Of a stretch of DNA of 64,000 nucleotides, positions 8,861-17,781 are shown in pieces. The stretch comes from Myxococcales bacterium. Its GTDB lineage: Bacteria; Myxococcota_A; Polyangia; Polyangiales; Polyangiaceae. How positions within the stretch are numbered: the stretch's first letter is position 1; every line of letters starts with the position of its first letter. The translations under genes were made by a program, and so were the position numbers. Location of the stretch: NCBI GenBank assembly GCA_016706225.1, contig JADJKB010000005.1:558001-622000 (forward strand), in the 5' to 3' direction. The notes beneath the pieces are model-generated. The model was not told the origin of the DNA. It ran no database searches and saw nothing but the letters and a program-made list of their open reading frames with translations.

Positions 8861-10714
8861 TCAAGCCGCGGGGCCGAGCGGGATCCGCACGGTGAACACA
8901 CTGCCTTTTTGGCCGCGATCGGTGACCGTGACGGTGCCGCCGTGCAGCTCGATGACCGAGCGGGCCAGCGATAGCCCGAGGGCCAGCCCGCGGTGCTCCC
9001 GCTCGCCCGGGTTCGGGTTCGGGTCGAGCATGCTCGCCAGCTCCCGCGCCCCGAGGCGGGTGCTCGGGATCTCGACGTCGACCCGTGCGCCCCCGGCCCG
9101 CGATGGCGCGGCGCGCATGCGCACGTGGGACTTCTCGCTCGAGCGCAGCGCGTGGCCGATGATGGTGGCGAGGGCTCGTGTCAGTCGCAGCCGGTCGACG
9201 TTGAGCTCCGGCACACCCTCGACGATCTCCGCGACGACCTCCACCTGCCCGTCGCCGCCGAGGTCGCGCCCCTTGGCCAGCGCCTCGTCGAACAAATCGG
9301 CGACACGCACGGGCTCGCGCACGAGGGTGAGCTGTCCCGCCTCGACGCGGGAGGCATCGAGGATCGTCTCGATCAGCGCGAGCAGCTCCCGCCCGCGTCG
9401 GGCGACCAGATCGAGACTCTCGATCTGGCCGGAGCTGAGCTCCTCCGAATCGCGTACCAGATCGGTGAACCCCAAGATTGCATTCAGCGGACTCTTCAGA
9501 TCGTGGCTCACGCTGGCGAAGAACAGGCCGCGCATGCGTGCGGCTCTCTCGCGCGCGGCGATCGCGCGCTCCTGCGCCCGGGCGAAGACCCGATAACGGT
9601 CGGCTAGACGTTCGATGGCGAGGCCCAGCTCTTCGACCAGCCGGAAGCGTACGGGACGCATCACCCGGGTGTTGCCGCCGATCACGGTGTCGGTGCCGAG
9701 CAGGCGCACGCCGCGCGTCGCGATGGCGATGTCGTCGTGCAACATGCGTCCGAGCGCCAGGCCGAAGACGGCGGCCAAAGCGATGGCGAGCAGCGCCACC
9801 ACCATGCTGACGGGGCTGAACACCCCCAAGATCGAGGCTCCAAACCGGACGTGCGCCGTGCCCTGTTCGATGGGGGTCGAGACCTCGATCGCCCCGCCGG
9901 GTTCGTGGCTCGTGTGCGCCGGCGCGACCCAGCGATTGAGCGTCACGATGTAACCTGCGCGCTCGGCGACGAGGATGGCCTCCTCTACACCAGCGGCCTC
10001 CAGCGTTCCCGGTGTTGCGTCGAGCGCTGCGCGCGACAGGAGTCGGGCGGCGGACTCGCGCTCACGCTCGTCGGCGCGCCGCACCACGGCGTTGGTGACG
10101 AGCCCTGCGCCGATGGAGATGAAGGCGACCGGGAGCGCGACCGCGAACAGCAGGCGGCGCGGAATGTGCCGCTTCAAGGAGCCCAGCTTCTCCTCACGGT
10201 CCACCACCGAGCGCACGGCGTCCGGTGGCGCGCGCTCGAGTGTGCGGGCGAACGCACCTCGGGTCAGCACACTGAGCGGGAGGCTGGCCGCCGCGACGAA
10301 TACCGTCCCGAGCAGCGCGGCGCTGACTCCGGTCGTCAGGTCGATCAACGAGGGCCGGAAGAGTGTGCCGGTCAGGGCCAGCCCAGCGAGCGGCGGCGCG
10401 AGCCACCCCGTGACCATGCGACCGCCGTCGTCGGCGAGCGCGGCCACGTCCGTCGAAGCGACGTCGCGAGAACCCGCCCGGAGCTGCTCGAGCAGGTCAC
10501 GGTGGCGGTTGAGCACCACCGCGTTGTGAACGAGCGCCACGACGCCACCCGTTCCGACCGCATACAGAAGGACACGCGTGATGGCGGCCTGTACGTCGCC
10601 CGCCAGCAGCAAGAGTCGGGGAACGAGCGGCGCGACGAGCACGGCCGTTCCGATCGCAAACGCCAGCTGCCAGCCGAGCACTCGCACCAGCAGCTCGTGG
10701 GGACGAGGTCTCAC
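8861..10714 (-). CDS. Membrane histidine kinase with degenerate ATP-binding domain
   Basis: A 617-residue sensor kinase. The N-terminus holds at least four hydrophobic spans (LAFAIGTAVLVAPLVPRLLLL and later ones near residues 100-160 and 200-220), then a linker. The HisKA helix is ASVSHDLKSPLNAILGFTD with an intact phospho-His. The HATPase domain is unusual. The N-box reads TIIGHALRSS, where the conserved Asn of the NxxxNA motif is missing. The DxGxG (G1) box is absent from VDVEIPSTRLGARELAS. Only a G2-like GLALGLSLARS remains. It may therefore be a phosphatase, or a partner that dimerises with the adjacent kinase, rather than an active kinase. GTG start overlapping the upstream stop (GTGA). 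Confidence 0.85.
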   Translation of the reverse strand: MRPRPHELLVRVLGWQLAFAIGTAVLVAPLVPRLLLLAGDVQAAITRVLLYAVGTGGVVALVHNAVVLNRHRDLLEQLRAGSRDVASTDVAALADDGGRMVTGWLAPPLAGLALTGTLFRPSLIDLTTGVSAALLGTVFVAAASLPLSVLTRGAFARTLERAPPDAVRSVVDREEKLGSLKRHIPRRLLFAVALPVAFISIGAGLVTNAVVRRADERERESAARLLSRAALDATPGTLEAAGVEEAILVAERAGYIVTLNRWVAPAHTSHEPGGAIEVSTPIEQGTAHVRFGASILGVFSPVSMVVALLAIALAAVFGLALGRMLHDDIAIATRGVRLLGTDTVIGGNTRVMRPVRFRLVEELGLAIERLADRYRVFARAQERAIAARERAARMRGLFFASVSHDLKSPLNAILGFTDLVRDSEELSSGQIESLDLVARRGRELLALIETILDASRVEAGQLTLVREPVRVADLFDEALAKGRDLGGDGQVEVVAEIVEGVPELNVDRLRLTRALATIIGHALRSSEKSHVRMRAAPSRAGGARVDVEIPSTRLGARELASMLDPNPNPGEREHRGLALGLSLARSVIELHGGTVTVTDRGQKGSVFTVRIPLGPAA

Positions 10715-12142
10715 GCTTCGTCCTCCCCGGGCACCGGGTCCGGCGCTCGCCGGGGCAGCCAGATGCGAAAGACGCTGCCCTGCCCCAGCTCACTCTCGAG
10801 GTCGATCGTGCCGTGGTGCATTTGGACCAGGCGCCTGGTGATCGCCAGACCCAGGCCCGAACCCGCGCGCCGCGCCGCGAGGTCCCCCGCTTGCCGATAT
10901 TCATCGAAGATCCCGGCCTGGTCTTCCGGGGCGATGCCCGGGCCGGTGTCGCTGACACGGATCCGCACCCAGCGATCGGACTCCGCTGCGACATCGACCG
11001 TGACGCAGCCTTCACTGGTGAACTTGACCGCGTTGCCCACGACGTTGGCCAAGATCTGTCGGATGCGCCGGGCATCCCCGAAGGCAGATACACTCGCTCC
11101 CTCGAGCCGTACCTCCAGCGGTTTGTCCTGGGCATTGATGCGCGCTTCTCGCACCGCGTCCTCGGCGATCGGCAGGACCTCGACCTCCTGGCACGACAGC
11201 TCGAGCTCACCGCTCTCCAGGGCCGATAGCTCGAGGATGTCGTCGATCAGCTCACGCAGGTGCTGGCCGCTCCCGCGCACGACCTCCAGGTTCTCGCGCG
11301 CGTCGGCGCTGAGGGGGCCGTCCACTTCGGCCAGAAGCACGTCGGCGAAGCCCAAGATCGCGTTCAGTGGCGCGCAGCTCGTGGGAGAGCGCCGCCAAGA
11401 AAGCGCTGCGGTCGCGATCGTAGGCCAGAGCGCCGGCGAGATCCTGATGATACGCGCGCTCCGCCGCAGTGAAGCGTTCGACCAGGCTGTTGAACGCGGC
11501 GGTCAACATCCCGACCTGGTCGATGTTGCGGACCGGGATGAGCTGCCCTGCGGGGGCCGCGGCCTCGCGGGCCATCTCGATGATTCGGTCGCGCACGTAC
11601 TCGACGTCGGACCGGACGTCGCGGGCGATGGAGAAGGCAACCAGCGCGGCCGCCCCGACCAGGATCCACGTCAGGGCGGCGACCGACGCGAGCAGCGAGC
11701 CGCGCTCGGCGCGGACCGCGCCACGACTGGAACGTACAGCGACTCGACCCCCGCGGAGCGGTGTCACCACCCATGCCGAAGTGGTTTTATCCGCTGCAAG
11801 CCCGCTCGCTTCGAGGTCTGCCGGCGTGGGCGCCGACGCGCCGCCCAGAGTGACTCGGCCGCCGGCATCCACGACGGCCACATCCATGCCGGAGCGCTGA
11901 GCCGCGCGGGCGATCACCGCAGAGTATTGTGTGGGTTCGGTCGCGGAGAGGCGCGCCGCCAGCGCCCGAGCCAAGAGCTCTGCCGAGCGCCTGGCCGAGG
12001 TCTCGGTTTGTTCGTCGAGCTGCCGGATGCCGACCCACGAAACGACGATGGCGGCTGCGATGCCCAACACGACCACCGCCAGGGGCGCCAGCGGAAGAAA
12101 ACGGAGGCCCCTTCGTAGCTCGGGACGCGGCGCGCTGCTCAC
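10711..12142 (-). pseudogene. Membrane histidine kinase, frameshifted at the HisKA helix
   Basis: Two reading frames together encode a normal sensor kinase. The first (12142 down to about 11370) starts GTG and has two transmembrane spans, VVVLGIAAAIVVSWVGI and VAALTWILVGAAALVAF, with a periplasmic sensor between and a HAMP-like stretch after. It ends in ALSHELRA, then goes out of frame. The second frame (from about 11370 to 10711) continues PLNAILGFADVLL with an intact N-box (ILANVVGNAVKFT), DTGPGIA and GSGLGLAI. Two bases are missing from cagtggcgcgcag (11365-11376), just after LSHELRA. It may be a real inactivation or an assembly error in a GC run. The upstream GTG overlaps the acetyltransferase stop (GTGA). 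Confidence 0.85.
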
Positions 12143-12768
12143 GGGTCCGTCGCCAGCCGCGCGAACACGGCGTGGTCTAACCAACGCGACCCGACGAACT
12201 CCGCCTGCCGCGCGATCCCCTCGAAGCGAAAGCCGAGGCGGGAGATGACGCGCAGACTCGCATGGTTGTCGGTGGCGGCTGCGCAGCGCATGCGATGAAC
12301 GCCCATGCGCGCGAACGCGAAATCGATGGTGGCGCGTGCAGCCTCGGTCATCAGCCCGCGCCCCGTTGCGTCCCGACGTAGCCAGTAGCCCAGCTCACAC
12401 GAGCGGTGCAGGTGAATGCACGAGTCCAGCCCCGCGACCCCGAGCAGCTCCCGGCTGGCACGGTCACGAATGGCAAAACGCACGGCCCGGCCCGCGTCCC
12501 AATCCGCCGCGCAAGCGTCAGCGTAGCGTTGGCTGGCCTCGGTCGTGTTGTTGAACGGAACCCACGGTAGCCAGCGCTCCAGGTGCCAGCGTGAGCCATC
12601 GACGGCCTGCCACAAGTCCTGTCCGTCGCTCGCGTCGATGGGACAGAGCAAGAGGCGCGGGGTCTCCACGGGAGCACGCCGCAGCGCTGCGCGCGCGGGG
12701 ATCGACAGCAGCTGGTGCGTTGGGGGCGCCAGGCGTTGCGGCGGGGGCGACGAGCTTGGGCGGTTCAC
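12139..12768 (-). CDS. GNAT acetyltransferase, RimJ/RimL-like
   Basis: About 209 residues. It has the family pattern ETPRLLLCPIDASDG at the start, HLERWLPWVPF, then GYWLRRDATGRGLMTEAARA (the acetyl-CoA pyrophosphate loop is R/Q-x-x-G-x-G/A, here RDATGRGL), and ends NHASLRVISRLGFRFEG. These enzymes transfer acetyl from acetyl-CoA to an N-terminal amine (ribosomal proteins or small molecules); the substrate cannot be told. GTG at 12766-12768 overlaps the stop of the upstream kinase (GTGA). It sits inside a signalling operon, so it may modify a component of it. Confidence 0.88.
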   Translation of the reverse strand: MNRPSSSPPPQRLAPPTHQLLSIPARAALRRAPVETPRLLLCPIDASDGQDLWQAVDGSRWHLERWLPWVPFNNTTEASQRYADACAADWDAGRAVRFAIRDRASRELLGVAGLDSCIHLHRSCELGYWLRRDATGRGLMTEAARATIDFAFARMGVHRMRCAAATDNHASLRVISRLGFRFEGIARQAEFVGSRWLDHAVFARLATDP

Positions 12769-15302
12769 TGGCACTCAGCCCGGACTACGTAGGGTTCGAG
12801 GTGCCCCGATTCGTAGTCCCTCCACGAAACATACCACTGACCCGCCTTCGCCCCCGCGGCGATCGCCGGGTAGGGCTGCGTCCCGCCCACTTTTGCGATC
12901 ACCCCGGCCGGCTCGACGCCGTCGCGGGTCATGCTCGCGAGCTTGACGCGATTGCCCTCGAAATAGGCGACCATTGCGCCGGTCGGGCTCTTCGCGATCG
13001 AGGGCGCGGAGCCACCTCGGGCGAACTCACGGTGCCAGATGGTCTGCGACTTCTCGAGGTTGAAGAAGCCCGCGAAGGCTCCGGCCTTGTCGTCGTCCCA
13101 GGCCACGAAACACTCGGCCTTGTCGCATACGATGCGCGCCTCGCCGCGGGTGCCGCGGGTCGGGCTCACCGCGATCAACTTGCCGAGGTGGCGGTCTTCC
13201 GTCTTCTTCTTTCCGTCTATCTTGACGCCCGTCGCGAGCGCCGAGTCCGTGAACGGAACATCGAGGATCATCACGCGACGTTTCTTGTCGCGCTCGAGCA
13301 TGAACGAGATGACCAGGCCGCTCTCCGCGATGGCCAAGCTGGGGCGGCTCGCCAGCGCGCCGTGGCCATCCCGTCCGGAGCCCAATGCCGTCAATCTCGT
13401 GATCGGACCCAGCGGCTCGACCTCGTGCGACAGATGGCGCGCGACCAAGTCGACGCCGTCGTCGACGGCCTGCTCCCAGACCACCCAATAGGAACCGTCT
13501 GCGCCGCGATCGAAGCTTGGGTAGAACTCGGCGCGCTTGGCCTCGGAAATGCGTCGGGACGGACCGGCCATGCGCCCGTCGGGTTCGAGCAGTCTCGCGT
13601 GAACTCCCGGATCGGCCCCGCCATCGTCCCAGAACAAGAGCGCCAGCCGGTTGCCGGCAACGAGCAGCTGGGTGTGGCGCGCAGAGCTTGCCTCGGGCGT
13701 GACGAGTCGAGCCGGTGCCACTCGGCGAAGGGCGGTGTCGAGAACGGTGGTGAAGGCCTGGCGGCGCGTGGCATCCTGTTGATTGTCGACCCAAGTCACG
13801 ATGGGCCCCACGGTCGTGACGGCGATGTCCGGTCGTGAGCTCGGCGTCGTCCGGTCGAAGGGTCGAGGCCGACCGAGGGCCATCGCCTTGCATTTGCCGT
13901 CGGAGTTGGGGATCGCCACCGCGGCCTGGCTGAGCAGGCCGCGTGACACACCCGAGCCGCCGTTGTTGAACGCCTCTTTGAAGGCCGCGAGAGACGCATC
14001 ACCCTGCCCGTTTTGCATGAGCTCTTGCGCTTGGGCGACGGACTTTGCGTAGGCGTCGGTCTCGAGCGGTCTGTCGTACGTCGGTACGCTAGCCGAGGGC
14101 GCGGGCGCGACGCTCGCGCTCGCCGTCGGTAGGCTCGTTGCCGGTCGTGCGACGGGGGGGCGAGGGAAGAGGCCGTAGAACCAAGCGGCATAGCCACCGA
14201 GTGCGAGCGATGCCACGGCAAGCAACGCCCAAATCGCGCCCATGCCGCTTTTTTTGGCCGGCGAGGGAGTGTTGGTGAGCACTGCGTCGGCGGGGCTCGG
14301 TGCCGGTCGCGCTGGCGGGATCCCGCTCTGACTCTGGTTCACGAGCAGGTCCACGAGCGCACCCTCCTCGGCGCTCGGCGCAGAGCTCTGCCGCCAAGCC
14401 GGAGGTGAGACACTGGTCGCGGGCTGCAGCGCCTCGGCCAGGGTCTCCGCGAACTCCTTCGCGGTCTGGAAGCGTTTCTCGGGGTCGCGCTCCAGTGCCT
14501 TCGTGAACCACGAGTCGAACCGCGCGGGCAGATCGGGCAGCAGCTTCGAGGGTTTCGGGATCGGTGCTCCGGCGATCTGAGCCAGGATCATCGCCACCCC
14601 TTGATCCACGTTCCAGACCGTCGTGCCGGTCAGGCACTCGTACACGATGCAGCCGAGTGCCCACAGATCGGCCCGCAGATCGACCTCACCCTGCCCCTTG
14701 GCCTGCTCCGGGCTCATGTACGCGGGGGTGCCGAACAGCGCTCCCTCGCGGGTCAGTCGCGGTGACGCCGCCTCTCCCGTTTGTTCGTAGAATTTCGCCA
14801 GCCCGAAATCGAGGATCTTCACCACCATCTCCCCCTCCGGGGTCTTGATGATGAAGATGTTCTCGGGCTTGAGATCGCGGTGAATGACGCTGGAGTCGTG
14901 GGCCTTCTGCAGCCCCCGCGCGGCCTGGGTCATCACGGCTAGCGTCGTGTCCGCGTCGATGCGCCGCACGCGCGTCATCATGTCGTAGAGGCTCTCGCCC
15001 TCCAGCAGCTCCATGACCAGGAACGGCCGGCTGTCGAACATGCCCGAGTCGTAGACGTCGCAGATGTTCGGGCTGCGAATCGCGGCTGCCGCGCGGGCCT
15101 CACGAATGAAACGTTCGCGGACGATGCGAGAGGTGACCAGCTCCGCCGAGAGGATCTTCACCGCGACGCGTTTGCCGAGGGTGATGTTCTCCGCCTCGTA
15201 GACGGTGGCCATGCCACCGCGTCCGATCTCTTTCGTGATGCGGAACTTCCCCTCCAGGACGGTACCGACCGGAACCTGCGACTTGTTAGGGGGGGAAGCC
15301 AT
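12765..15302 (-). CDS. Transmembrane Ser/Thr kinase with extracytoplasmic propeller-like domain
   Basis: A 845-residue protein. The kinase domain has GRGGMATVYEA, VAVKILSAE (catalytic Lys), VIHRDLKPENIFI, ILDFGLAKF and GTPAYMSPEQAKG, so it appears active. A transmembrane helix, IWALLAVASLALGGYAAWFYG, follows near residue 380 after a Pro/Ser linker. The outside part contains repeated strands such as SYWVVWEQAVDDG and QWYVSWRDYESG, suggesting a beta-propeller sensor. The ATG before ASPPNKSQVPVG is preferred; a slightly longer frame exists upstream. It heads a four-gene overlapping operon with the acetyltransferase and two histidine kinases, suggesting crosstalk of Ser/Thr and His phosphorylation. 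Confidence 0.92.
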   Translation of the reverse strand: MASPPNKSQVPVGTVLEGKFRITKEIGRGGMATVYEAENITLGKRVAVKILSAELVTSRIVRERFIREARAAAAIRSPNICDVYDSGMFDSRPFLVMELLEGESLYDMMTRVRRIDADTTLAVMTQAARGLQKAHDSSVIHRDLKPENIFIIKTPEGEMVVKILDFGLAKFYEQTGEAASPRLTREGALFGTPAYMSPEQAKGQGEVDLRADLWALGCIVYECLTGTTVWNVDQGVAMILAQIAGAPIPKPSKLLPDLPARFDSWFTKALERDPEKRFQTAKEFAETLAEALQPATSVSPPAWRQSSAPSAEEGALVDLLVNQSQSGIPPARPAPSPADAVLTNTPSPAKKSGMGAIWALLAVASLALGGYAAWFYGLFPRPPVARPATSLPTASASVAPAPSASVPTYDRPLETDAYAKSVAQAQELMQNGQGDASLAAFKEAFNNGGSGVSRGLLSQAAVAIPNSDGKCKAMALGRPRPFDRTTPSSRPDIAVTTVGPIVTWVDNQQDATRRQAFTTVLDTALRRVAPARLVTPEASSARHTQLLVAGNRLALLFWDDGGADPGVHARLLEPDGRMAGPSRRISEAKRAEFYPSFDRGADGSYWVVWEQAVDDGVDLVARHLSHEVEPLGPITRLTALGSGRDGHGALASRPSLAIAESGLVISFMLERDKKRRVMILDVPFTDSALATGVKIDGKKKTEDRHLGKLIAVSPTRGTRGEARIVCDKAECFVAWDDDKAGAFAGFFNLEKSQTIWHREFARGGSAPSIAKSPTGAMVAYFEGNRVKLASMTRDGVEPAGVIAKVGGTQPYPAIAAGAKAGQWYVSWRDYESGHLEPYVVRAECQ

Positions 15303-15422
15303 GCTGTGCGCCGGATGTTCGAAGCGCGGCGGCGCCTTCGGGGCCACGTTAGCAAGGGTGCCCTCGAAGCGCGAGAAAGCACGAGCGAAGCGCGGCGAAA
15401 ATCCGAAGGAATTTGGCGAATG

Positions 15423-16424
15423 TCAGGCTCTCGGGAGCAGCTTTCGGAGGGGCGGGGGCACGTGGGGTGGCGCGCCGACTAGCAGCGGCTCGAAGGGGGC
15501 GGCGGACAGGGTGTGCCAATACAGGACGATGCGCCGTCGAGCCGAGGGGCGCCGAACCTCGGCGAGGGCTCGGGCGAAGGTCTTCGCGGTGTAGGTCGCG
15601 TCGAGGGTCAAGCCGATCTCGTGTGCCCGCTCGGTTGCGTGATCGCCGGCCGCCGTGCGGTAGCCGTAGCCGGCGCCGCGCTGCCCCGCGTCGACCTCGA
15701 GGGCTCGGGACAGCCGCAGCACCCCCGCCTCGCCGCCGTCAGCACGCAGCGCGCTGCGCGCGAGCACCAGGACCATCGAGCGGGCCAGCGCCGCGTTCAC
15801 GGCGACGGACACTCCGATGACGCGGCTCGGCAGTCCCTCTCGGAGTACGCCCGCGAGCAGCCCAGCCACGGTGCCGCCGGAGCCCAGCGGGGCCACGATC
15901 ACATCGGGCTCCGGCAGCTCACCGCTCTGGATCTGTCCCAGCAGCTCGGCAACCGCCCGGGCATAAGCGAGGGTGCCCAGGGTGTTCGAGCCACCGGCCG
16001 GAAGGTAGTAGTCACCGAGGCGGAGCGTGCGCAGCAGGCCGAGCGGAACGCCGCTCATCGAGCCGACGCTCCGGACCTCGATGCCCTGGCCCAGCGATGC
16101 GCGCAGTGTCCGCTCGGCGTGCTCCGTCCAGGGCTGAGGGCACAGCACCGCGGTGACCCCAACGTCAATTTTGCGCGCGTGGATGGCCGTTGCCAGCACG
16201 TGGTGGCTGCCGCCGGCGCCGGTCGTGACGATGCGCCGCGCGCCCCGGGAACGGACCTCGGACAGGACCCACTCCAGTTTGCGGATCTTGTTGCCGCCGT
16301 ATTCGGGGGCAGTGACACCGTCGTTCTTCACCCACAGCTCGGCGTGCTCCGTAGAGAGCAGGTCCGCACGAAATACCGGCGTGGGGTATTGCCCGAGCTC
16401 GAGAGGTAGCGGGAGAGGCTTCAT
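15423..16424 (-). CDS. PLP-dependent D-cysteine desulfhydrase/ACC deaminase-like enzyme
   Basis: A 333-residue PLP enzyme of the ACC deaminase/D-cysteine desulfhydrase group. The PLP lysine is Lys46 in YGGNKIRKLEW. A phosphate-binding Gly loop follows as LGSGGTVAGLLAG, and TTGAGGSHHVLATA is the substrate-side Ser/Asn segment. Family members break down D-cysteine to pyruvate, H2S and ammonia, or ACC to 2-oxobutyrate; which applies cannot be told here. The start at ATG before KPLPLPLELGQYPTPV matches the usual N-terminus; an upstream GTG (16475) would add 17 residues. It is divergent from pfk. Confidence 0.88.
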   Translation of the reverse strand: MKPLPLPLELGQYPTPVFRADLLSTEHAELWVKNDGVTAPEYGGNKIRKLEWVLSEVRSRGARRIVTTGAGGSHHVLATAIHARKIDVGVTAVLCPQPWTEHAERTLRASLGQGIEVRSVGSMSGVPLGLLRTLRLGDYYLPAGGSNTLGTLAYARAVAELLGQIQSGELPEPDVIVAPLGSGGTVAGLLAGVLREGLPSRVIGVSVAVNAALARSMVLVLARSALRADGGEAGVLRLSRALEVDAGQRGAGYGYRTAAGDHATERAHEIGLTLDATYTAKTFARALAEVRRPSARRRIVLYWHTLSAAPFEPLLVGAPPHVPPPLRKLLPRA

Positions 16425-16520
16425 CCAGAGTGCAATCGCTGCGGGGCTAGGCGAGAGCGCCGCGGACTCGCGCACGATGAGTCGTGAACGAGCCGCCCGT
16501 CTACACTAACATTCGCCTCC

Positions 16521-17693
16521 ATGATCAAGAGGATTGCGATCAACACCGGGGGCGGGGACGCGCCCGGGCTCAACGCGGTGATTCGCGCCGTTGCGATCAG
16601 TGGCATCTCCCGCGGCTGGGAGGTGTTGGGGATCCGTTACGGCTACCGCGGTCTGCTCGACGAGCCCGACGGTGTGGTGTCCCTGGACCGCAACGCGGTG
16701 CGCGGCATCCACCACCTTGGCGGCACCATCCTGGGCAGCACCAACCGGAGCGACCCGTTCAACTATCCAGTGCTGAAATCTGGAGAGCTGGTGCCGACGG
16801 ACGTGTCGGCGAGGGTGGTGGCTCGCTTCAAGCAGCTGGGCATCGACGCTCTGGTGGCCATCGGCGGTGACGGCTCGATTCGACTGGCTTCGCAGCTCCT
16901 CGAGCGGGGATTGCCCCGGGTCGTGGCCGTCCCCAAGACCATCGACAACGATCTGCCGGGGACCGATCTCACCTTTGGGTTCGACACCGCCGTGGCCACA
17001 GCCAGCGACGCCATCGACAAACTGCACACCACCGCGCAGGCGCACGAGCGAGTGATGGTGGTCGAGGTGATGGGCCGACATGCCGGTTGGATCGCGCTCT
17101 ACTCGGGCATGGCCGGCGGCGCCGATGCGATTCTGATCCCGGAGATCCCGTTCGAAATCGAGCGAGTGTGCGCCAAGATCCGCTGGCGCGAGGCGATCAA
17201 CCGGCGGTTCACCATCGTGGTCGTTGCCGAAGGAGCGACGCCCAAAGATGGCGCCGCGGTCTTCAAGGCGGAGGCCGGCAAGTTCAAGGAACACGGTCAG
17301 CTCGGGGGGATCGCCGAGCGGATCGCGGGTGAGCTTCAGACTCGCACCGGCAAGGAGGCCCGCAGCATCGTGCTGGGACACTTGCAGCGCGGTGGGAGCC
17401 CCGTGATGACCGACCGCGTGCTGTCGCTGCGCCTCGGTTGCGCAGCGACGCGTTTCATCGACGAGAGCACGGAAAGCGGGCTGGTCGCCGTTCGTGGCAG
17501 CCAGATCAAGCTGGTGCCGCTCGCGGAAGGCACCGCGAACAACCGCACCGTGCCGCTCGATTCGGACGCGCTCTTGTCGGCTCGCCAGCTCGGCATCTGT
17601 TTTGGTGACGAAGACCCCGAAGCGTTCGACGACTCGATCCCGCCGCCGCCGCCGTCGCTGCCGCCGTACAGAATGCTCAAGCCGAATCCCTGA
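16521..17693 (+). CDS. pfkA: 6-phosphofructokinase, G/K active-site variant
   Basis: A 390-residue phosphofructokinase (fructose 6-phosphate to fructose 1,6-bisphosphate). Visible are INTGGGDAPGLNAVIRA at the N-terminus, AIGGDGS (115-119), PKTIDNDLPGTD (138-149, catalytic Asp142) and VVVEVMGRHAGWIA. The phosphoryl-donor site residues are telling. GGDGS, with Gly rather than Asp, is the ATP-using form. Lys139 in PKTIDND is the residue of PPi- and clade-X-type enzymes, where E. coli PfkA has Gly. The combination predicts ATP dependence and weak or no allostery, by analogy. The protein is longer than E. coli PfkA (320), also as in that group. Confidence 0.92.
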   Translation: MIKRIAINTGGGDAPGLNAVIRAVAISGISRGWEVLGIRYGYRGLLDEPDGVVSLDRNAVRGIHHLGGTILGSTNRSDPFNYPVLKSGELVPTDVSARVVARFKQLGIDALVAIGGDGSIRLASQLLERGLPRVVAVPKTIDNDLPGTDLTFGFDTAVATASDAIDKLHTTAQAHERVMVVEVMGRHAGWIALYSGMAGGADAILIPEIPFEIERVCAKIRWREAINRRFTIVVVAEGATPKDGAAVFKAEAGKFKEHGQLGGIAERIAGELQTRTGKEARSIVLGHLQRGGSPVMTDRVLSLRLGCAATRFIDESTESGLVAVRGSQIKLVPLAEGTANNRTVPLDSDALLSARQLGICFGDEDPEAFDDSIPPPPPSLPPYRMLKPNP

Positions 17694-17781
17694 ACGATGT
17701 GCATCGCTTGGCGCTCTCGAGTGAGGCTCGGGCGCTGCCACGCGGTTCCATCGCCGCCCAAGAGCCTCTAGGGTCGTCGCC

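Noticed and set aside
9737..12118. 793-residue plus-strand ORF
   Set aside because: Antisense of the two histidine kinases, Arg/Gly-rich, no domains.
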